Assembly: GCA_944321945.1 (NCBI GenBank)
Contig: CALUNE010000015.1
Coordinates: 1 to 52,862 of the forward strand
DNA length: 52,862 nucleotides
Direction of reading: 5' to 3'
Origin: an uncultured Alistipes sp.
GTDB lineage: Bacteria > Bacteroidota > Bacteroidia > Bacteroidales > Rikenellaceae
Below are positions 48,596 through 52,862 of this stretch, piece after piece (position 1 is the stretch's first letter; every line of letters starts with the position of its first letter). Position numbers and translations under genes: made by a program. The notes under the pieces were generated by a model that saw only the letters and a program-made list of their open reading frames with translations, was not told the origin of the DNA and did not search any database.

Positions 48596-48625
48596 TTGAT
48601 TTTCAACGAAAAAGATGTATCTTTG
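48596..48625 (+). promoter_or_regulatory. promoter of rpsA
   Basis: TTG at 48596-48598, 19 bp spacer, TATCTTTG at 48618-48625: full consensus match, in front of a 90-base leader. Confidence 0.88.
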
Positions 48626-48661
48626 CAGTCCCGCGTGCGCGTGAAACATGCTGCATGGACG

Positions 48662-48706
48662 GGTTATCAAATTAATTATTAACCATTTAACGAGCGATTG
48701 TATCGC
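48662..48706 (+). other. two small hairpins in the rpsA leader
   Basis: GGTTA (48662-48666) can pair with TAACC (48680-48684), and GCGAT (48694-48698) with ATCGC (48702-48706), the second ending 16 bases before the ATG. S1 autoregulates its own mRNA in E. coli; a similar role is inference. Confidence 0.35.
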
Positions 48707-48722
48707 AAAAACAAGTTCCAAC

Positions 48723-50543
48723 ATGGAAGAAACAAAGAAAGTCGCAAACGAGAATTTCGACTGGAATGCCTTCGAAAACGATTCGGCCGTCTACGATCAG
48801 GACAAGGCCCAGATCACCGAGGCCTATGACAAGACGCTGTCGAACGTCAACGTCGGCGAAGTGGTCGAGGGTACCGTTACCGGCATCACCAAGCGTGAGG
48901 TGATGGTCAACATCGGCTACAAGAGTGAGGGCGTCATCCCCGTCTCGGAGTTCCGTTACAACCCCGATCTGAAGGTGGGCGACAAGGTGGAGGTTTACGT
49001 TGAGTCGGCCGAGGACAAGAACGGTCAGCTCTCCCTCTCGCACAAGAAGGCCCGTCAGCTCAAGTCGTGGGATCGCGTCAACGAGGCTCTCGAGAAGGAC
49101 GAAATCATCAAGGGTTACATCAAGTGCCGTACGAAGGGCGGTATGATCGTCGACGTGTTCGGCATCGAGGCTTTCCTCCCCGGCTCGCAGATCGATGTCA
49201 AGCCCATCCGCGACTATGACGTATATGTCGACAAGACCATGGAGTTCAAGGTTGTCAAGATCAACCAGGAGTTCCGCAACGTCGTCGTTTCGCACAAGGC
49301 CCTCATCGAGGCCGAACTCGAGGCTCAGAAGCAGATCATCATGTCGAAGCTCGAGAAGGGCCAGATCCTCGAGGGTACCGTCAAGAACATCACCTCCTAC
49401 GGCGTATTCGTCGACCTGGGCGGCGTAGACGGTCTGATCCACATCACCGACCTCTCGTGGGGCCGCGTAAACCACCCCGAAGAGATCGTTTCGCTCGACC
49501 AGAAGATCAACGTCGTGATCCTCGACTTCGACGAGGCCAAGAAGCGTATCGCTCTGGGTCTGAAGCAGCTTACCCCGCATCCGTGGGAGGCTCTCGATCC
49601 CAACCTCAAGGTCGGCGACAAGGTTAAGGGCCGCGTGGTCGTTATGGCCGATTACGGCGCCTTCGTCGAGATCGCTCCCGGCGTAGAGGGTCTGATCCAC
49701 GTTTCGGAGATGTCCTGGAGCCAGCACCTGCGTTCGGCTCAGGACTTCATGAAGGTCGGCGACGAAGTCGAGGCCGTCATCCTCACCCTCGACCGCGAGG
49801 AGCGCAAGATGTCGCTCGGCATCAAGCAGCTGACGCCCGATCCGTGGGAGAATATCGAAACCAAATACCCCGTCGGAACCCGTACCACCGCCAAGGTGCG
49901 CAACTTCACCAACTTCGGCGTATTCGTCGAGATCGAGGAGGGTATCGACGGTCTGATCCACATCTCGGACCTCAGCTGGACCAAGAAGATCAAGCACCCC
50001 GGTGAGTTCACCCAGGTAGGTGCCGACATCGACGTTGTCGTTCTCGAAATCGACAAGGAGAACCGCCGTCTCTCGCTGGGCCACAAGCAGCTCGAGGAGA
50101 ACCCCTGGAACGAGTTCGAGAACCAGTTCCCGGTAGATAGCATCCACGAGGGTACGATCACCGAACTCACGGACAAGGGCGCCGTCGTGGCACTCGGCGA
50201 GAATGTCGAGGGCTTCTGCCCGTCGCGTCAGCTCGTCAAGGAGGACGGTACGACCCCGAAGGTGGGCGACAAGCTCAACTTCAAGGTCATCGAGTTCTCG
50301 AAGGCTACCAAGCGAATCACCCTTTCGCACCTGCGCACCTACGACGATGCCCGCAAGGAGGCTGCCGCCGCCGAGAAGGCTGAAAAACGTGCCGCTGCCG
50401 ACGCTACGAAGTCGACCGTCAAGAAGATCAACGCTTCGGTCGAGAAGACGACGCTGGGCGACATCGCCGGACTGGCCGCTCTGAAGAGCGCCATGGAGGC
50501 TGCCGAGGCCAAGGAGGCTGCCGCCAAGAAGGACGAAGAGTAA
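48723..50543 (+). CDS. rpsA: 30S ribosomal protein S1
   Basis: Binds mRNA and brings it to the 30S subunit; important where Shine-Dalgarno pairing is weak, as in Bacteroidetes. The 606 residues start at the ATG at 48723 (MEETKKVANENFDWNAFEND). Six S1 OB-fold repeats follow; clear cores are VVEGTVTGITKREVMVNIGYKSEG, ILEGTVKNITSYGVFVDLGGVDGLIHITDLSW, VKGRVVVMADYGAFVEIAPGVEGLIHVSEMSW and TTAKVRNFTNFGVFVEIEEGIDGLIHISDLSW. The C-terminus ends in an alanine/lysine/glutamate-rich tail (about 560-606). Its own promoter and terminator make it monocistronic. Confidence 0.96.
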   Translation: MEETKKVANENFDWNAFENDSAVYDQDKAQITEAYDKTLSNVNVGEVVEGTVTGITKREVMVNIGYKSEGVIPVSEFRYNPDLKVGDKVEVYVESAEDKNGQLSLSHKKARQLKSWDRVNEALEKDEIIKGYIKCRTKGGMIVDVFGIEAFLPGSQIDVKPIRDYDVYVDKTMEFKVVKINQEFRNVVVSHKALIEAELEAQKQIIMSKLEKGQILEGTVKNITSYGVFVDLGGVDGLIHITDLSWGRVNHPEEIVSLDQKINVVILDFDEAKKRIALGLKQLTPHPWEALDPNLKVGDKVKGRVVVMADYGAFVEIAPGVEGLIHVSEMSWSQHLRSAQDFMKVGDEVEAVILTLDREERKMSLGIKQLTPDPWENIETKYPVGTRTTAKVRNFTNFGVFVEIEEGIDGLIHISDLSWTKKIKHPGEFTQVGADIDVVVLEIDKENRRLSLGHKQLEENPWNEFENQFPVDSIHEGTITELTDKGAVVALGENVEGFCPSRQLVKEDGTTPKVGDKLNFKVIEFSKATKRITLSHLRTYDDARKEAAAAEKAEKRAAADATKSTVKKINASVEKTTLGDIAGLAALKSAMEAAEAKEAAAKKDEE

Positions 50544-50627
50544 ATTTCCCGAGGGGAGGGGAGCTCAGGGGAGCCTGGGGGAGCCGGAGTGTTCGCACCC
50601 GACGATTCCCAACCTCGATTCTGAACG

Positions 50628-50662
50628 ACGCCTGCACGCAACTGCGTGCAGGCGTTTTTTTT
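50628..50662 (+). terminator. terminator after rpsA
   Basis: A 13 bp stem (ACGCCTGCACGCA / TGCGTGCAGGCGT) with a 2-base loop, then eight T. Confidence 0.93.
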
Positions 50663-50673
50663 GTGCCGGAATT

Positions 50674-50703
50674 TTGCTCGGAACGGACAAATGACTATCT
50701 TGC
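50674..50703 (+). promoter_or_regulatory. possible promoter of the DKNYY-repeat gene
   Basis: TTG at 50674-50676, 19 bp spacer, TATCTTGC at 50696-50703; the last three bases depart from TTTG. Confidence 0.4.
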
Positions 50704-50731
50704 CCGCCGAAACCTATCCATCAAAACGAAT

Positions 50732-51376
50732 ATGTCTCCGATTTTGAAACGACTGCTGTGGTTGGGATGTTTGCTGGGTGCCGTGGAAACAACGGTCCTG
50801 CCGTGGGGCGGTTCATTGCTTGCCACTACGTCCCGGGCCGCTTTGCAACACCCCGCATATGGACCTCCCCGCCCGCTGCCGGGCTATGTGAAGGATGCCT
50901 GGACGGTCTGGTTCCGCGGTCGGGAGGTCCGCGGGGCCTCTGCCTCGACGTTCGTGGATCTGGGAGCCGGTTATGGCAAGGATGCCTGGAGCGTCTTCTT
51001 CGAGGGAGAGGAGGTGAAGGAGGCCTCGGGCCAATCGTTCGCCGTGCTGACGGACGGTTATGCCCGTGACGACTGGCGCGTCTTCTGGAAGGGGCGCGTC
51101 GTGGCGGATGTATCGCCTGCGTCATTCGCGACGCTGGGGGACGGCTATGCGCGTGATAACTGGAAGGTCCTCTGGAATGGCCGCGCGCTGGAGAAGGCCT
51201 CTCCCGCTTCGTTCGAGGCGTTGGGCGACGGCTACGCCCGCGACAACTGGAAGGTCTTCTGGTGCGGGAACGAACTGCCCGATGCCGTCCCCTCCTCTTT
51301 CGAGGTCCTCGGACGCGGCTATGCCCGCGATGCCTGGAACACCTGGTATTTCGGCCGGCCCGTCGAGAGGTTCTGA
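50732..51376 (+). CDS. DKNYY-type repeat protein, exported or membrane-anchored
   Basis: No known function. The ATG at 50732 (MSPILKRLLWLGCLLGAV) gives 214 residues with an N-terminal hydrophobic segment (about 7-20) that is either a signal peptide or an anchor. From residue 51 a 29-residue unit repeats five full times and once partly: GY-x-x-D-x-W-x-V-F/W-x-x-G-x-x-V, then A-x-x-SF-x-x-L-G. This matches the DKNYY family pattern, in which each unit is a beta-hairpin pair with conserved Asp and aromatics. It stands alone between two strong terminators. The regular solenoid suggests a binding surface; ligand unknown. Confidence 0.75.
   Translation: MSPILKRLLWLGCLLGAVETTVLPWGGSLLATTSRAALQHPAYGPPRPLPGYVKDAWTVWFRGREVRGASASTFVDLGAGYGKDAWSVFFEGEEVKEASGQSFAVLTDGYARDDWRVFWKGRVVADVSPASFATLGDGYARDNWKVLWNGRALEKASPASFEALGDGYARDNWKVFWCGNELPDAVPSSFEVLGRGYARDAWNTWYFGRPVERF
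50882..51373 (+). repeat. 87 bp tandem repeats in the DKNYY gene
   Basis: Units start at 50882, 50969, 51056, 51143 and 51230, with a partial one at 51317. Units 3, 4 and 5 are most alike (GYARDxWKVxW), pointing to recent duplication. Confidence 0.85.
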
Positions 51377-51420
51377 ATGTCCGTCCGAACCATAGCATCC
51401 TCTTTTTCCCGGACGGATAA

Positions 51421-51463
51421 AATGAAACGGGAGGGATTCCGTCGGAATCCCTCCCGTTTCATT
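51421..51463. terminator. bidirectional terminator between the DKNYY gene and rplI
   Basis: A perfect 20 bp stem (AATGAAACGGGAGGGATTCC / GGAATCCCTCCCGTTTCATT) with a 3-base loop, the longest perfect hairpin in the window, between convergent genes. Confidence 0.93.
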
Positions 51464-51477
51464 CGTTGTGCGGAGCC

Positions 51478-51918
51478 TTATTCGGCAGCAACCACCGAGA
51501 ACTTGATCGTAGCCTTGACCTCCTTGTGCAGACGGGCCGAAGCCTCGTACTCGCCGACGGTCTTGATCGGCTCGACGCTGATCTGCTTGCGGTCGATCGT
51601 GATGCCCTTGGCACCCAGAGCCTCGGCGAGGTCCGTAGCGGTGACCGTACCGAAGAGCTTGCCCTCCTCGGCCTTCATCGAGAGCGTCAGCGGCAGGTTG
51701 GCGATGGTCTCGGCCAGGGCCTGAGCGTCGGCCAGGATCTTGGCATCCTTGTGGGCGCGCTGCTTCAGATTCTCGGCCAGGACCTTCTTGGCGGAAGCCG
51801 TAGCGGCTTTGGCATAGCCCTGGGGAATCAGGTAGTTGTTTGCATATCCGGGTTTTACGTTCACGATATCGTTGGCGTAACCCAGGTTCTCCATATCTTT
51901 AATCAGAATTACCTCCAT
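51478..51918 (-). CDS. rplI: 50S ribosomal protein L9
   Basis: Elongated two-domain protein at the base of the L1 stalk. The 146-residue length fits. The N-domain is typical (MEVILIKDMENLGYANDIVNVKPGYANNYLIPQGYA), followed by the long connecting helix (KKVLAENLKQRAHKDAKILAD) and the C-domain (GKLFGTVTATDLAEAL). Third gene of the rpsF-rpsR-rplI operon, 17 bp after rpsR. Confidence 0.97.
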   Translation of the reverse strand: MEVILIKDMENLGYANDIVNVKPGYANNYLIPQGYAKAATASAKKVLAENLKQRAHKDAKILADAQALAETIANLPLTLSMKAEEGKLFGTVTATDLAEALGAKGITIDRKQISVEPIKTVGEYEASARLHKEVKATIKFSVVAAE

Positions 51919-51935
51919 GGTTGTCCTCCTTTAAA

Positions 51936-52214
51936 TTATTTCATGCAATCGGTTACGAAGGGCAGGATGGCCAGGTGACGTGCACGTTTGACGGCCTGGG
52001 CGACCTTCTTCTGGAACTTCTGCGAGGTTCCGGTCAGACGGCGGGGCAGAATCTTGCCCTGCTCGTTGAGGAACTTCTTGAGGAACTCTCCGTCCTTGTA
52101 GTCTACATACTTGATGCCGAGCTTCTTGAAACGGCAATATTTCTTCTTTTTGACGTCGACCGATACGGGGTTGAGGTAACGGATTTCCGACTGAGCCTTG
52201 TTTTCCTGTGCCAT
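51936..52214 (-). CDS. rpsR: 30S ribosomal protein S18
   Basis: Platform protein that pairs with S6. The 92 residues include the S18 core [25 protein letters not shown] and [32 protein letters not shown], intact to the end. The single cysteine in KKYCRF gives no sign of a zinc-binding form. It starts 3 bases after the rpsF stop, consistent with tight co-expression of the S6:S18 pair. Confidence 0.97.
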   Translation of the reverse strand: MAQENKAQSEIRYLNPVSVDVKKKKYCRFKKLGIKYVDYKDGEFLKKFLNEQGKILPRRLTGTSQKFQKKVAQAVKRARHLAILPFVTDCMK

Positions 52215-52217
52215 GGT

Positions 52218-52562
52218 TTACTCCTCCTGTTTGTTAGAAAGTTTTGCACGACGTTTCTCCGAGTACTCTACGGCGAACTTGTCCTGCTTGAAAGTCAAGA
52301 AACGGATCACGCGCTCGTCGCGGCGATACTGCGTTTCGAGGGTGTTGATCAGCGAGCCTTCGCCCGTGAACTCCATGAGGAAGTAGAAACCGGTGGTCTT
52401 TTTCTGGATCGGGTATGCGAGCTTGCGAAGGCCCCACGACTCCCGGTTCACCATTTGACCGCCGTTTTCGGTGATGACACCCTGGAATTTGTCAGCGACC
52501 TCCTGAACCTGAGCATCGGACAGAACCGGCGTGACAATGAAAACGGTTTCGTAGTTGTTCAT
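52218..52562 (-). CDS. rpsF: 30S ribosomal protein S6
   Basis: Forms a heterodimer with S18 on the 30S platform. The 114 residues show [56 protein letters not shown] and [11 protein letters not shown]. It is the first gene of the rpsF-rpsR-rplI operon, with a promoter 38 bp upstream and a small hairpin at the predicted 5' end of the mRNA. Confidence 0.97.
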   Translation of the reverse strand: MNNYETVFIVTPVLSDAQVQEVADKFQGVITENGGQMVNRESWGLRKLAYPIQKKTTGFYFLMEFTGEGSLINTLETQYRRDERVIRFLTFKQDKFAVEYSEKRRAKLSNKQEE

Positions 52563-52583
52563 AATGCTTTTAATTAGTTGTTA

Positions 52584-52598
52584 GTCCCATTTCGGGAC
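52584..52598 (-). promoter_or_regulatory. hairpin at the 5' end of the rpsF mRNA
   Basis: On the mRNA strand GTCCC-GAAAT-GGGAC forms a 5 bp stem with a CCGAA-containing loop side, starting within a few bases of the predicted transcription start. S6:S18 binds leader stem-loops with a CCG motif in other bacteria; the match here is suggestive only. Confidence 0.3.
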
Positions 52599-52600
52599 CG

Positions 52601-52608
52601 CAAAGATA
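52601..52608 (-). promoter_or_regulatory. -7 element of the rpsF operon
   Basis: CAAAGATA reads TATCTTTG on the minus strand, 38 bases before the rpsF ATG. No clear -33 TTG is visible. Confidence 0.65.
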
Positions 52609-52862
52609 CGTATTAATTCGGGAAAAGAAAAATTCGGCGTCGAAAAATTTTCTTCAAGCGGGTGGTTTTCGGCGGTTTGCAGGGCCATCGTCATCGATGG
52701 ACGTACACTCTGCTGGGATCGGGGAGAAGTCTTAGGCCGGTTTATTGGGATCGTCCGGTCCGATTTGCCGCCACCGACGTTGCGGAACGCGGCGAGGCCG
52801 TGGCGCATAAAGGAGGCTTCTCAAGCCGGCTTCTTGTGGCCGTCCAGTCCGGTTTATCGCGC
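52609..52862. other. right-edge intergenic region
   Basis: No gene is supported. It holds an imperfect direct repeat: about 27 bases beginning GCCGGTTTATTGG near 52734 resemble those beginning GCCGGCTTCTTGT near 52819. Short open frames here have no family features. Confidence 0.4.

Overview
The window looks like chromosomal DNA from a GC-rich member of the Bacteroidales, most likely Alistipes or a close relative in the Rikenellaceae. The evidence is Bacteroidetes-type promoters (TTG, 19-21 bp, TAnnTTTG) in front of many genes, an absence of strong Shine-Dalgarno sequences, and gene families typical of the phylum: BatD/BatE, a nucleoside kinase with a ThrRS-like N-terminus, DUF4954, an S1 protein with an acidic N-terminus and a META-domain lipoprotein. 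Genus placement is inference. I found no tRNA, rRNA, CRISPR array, insertion sequence or prophage. I support 44 protein genes.

Layout. 1-8600: central metabolism and maintenance: class II aldolase (cut by the left edge), class I fumarase, batD-batE-recR, malate dehydrogenase, a META lipoprotein and RidA. 8800-15930: B12-dependent ribonucleotide reductase, an OmpA-family protein, recF with a DUF721 partner, a membrane-anchored TPR protein and ribH. 16046-21133 (minus): sodium symporter, folB, tyrS and dnaX; dnaX carries an A10 slippage site. 21311-24598: an exported HIU-hydrolase-like protein and clpB. 24793-29457: a small surface/glycan region with an esterase, a family 2 glycosyltransferase, a DUF115 protein, a CMP-sugar cytidylyltransferase and a LuxE-type acyl-protein synthetase. 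29600-33465: infC (apparent AUC start, no rpmI-rplT behind it), thrS and pdxA. 33593-41396 (minus): a compact run of a kinase-like WG-repeat protein, a DUF4954 beta-helix protein, a TerY-like VWA protein, a pseudokinase with WG repeats, then trxB, rnz and a SpoU methyltransferase. 41605-47002: SlyD-type FKBP, glycine decarboxylase and a nucleoside kinase, the last divergent from a 5'-nucleotidase lipoprotein. 48723-52562: rpsA, a DKNYY-repeat protein, and the rpsF-rpsR-rplI operon read from the right.

Strongest candidates for something undescribed: (1) the 36283-41396 module, in which a kinase with an intact catalytic loop and a related protein that has lost both catalytic aspartates flank a MIDAS-containing VWA protein and a beta-helix protein; (2) the dnaX A10 tract, where a one-base slip gives an immediate stop and a protein consisting of domains I-III; (3) infC, whose conserved N-terminus is reachable only from a non-AUG start; (4) the paired cytidylyltransferase and DUF115 genes, suggesting a nonulosonate-type surface modification; (5) several minus-strand genes whose promoters sit so close to the start codon that their mRNAs may be leaderless.
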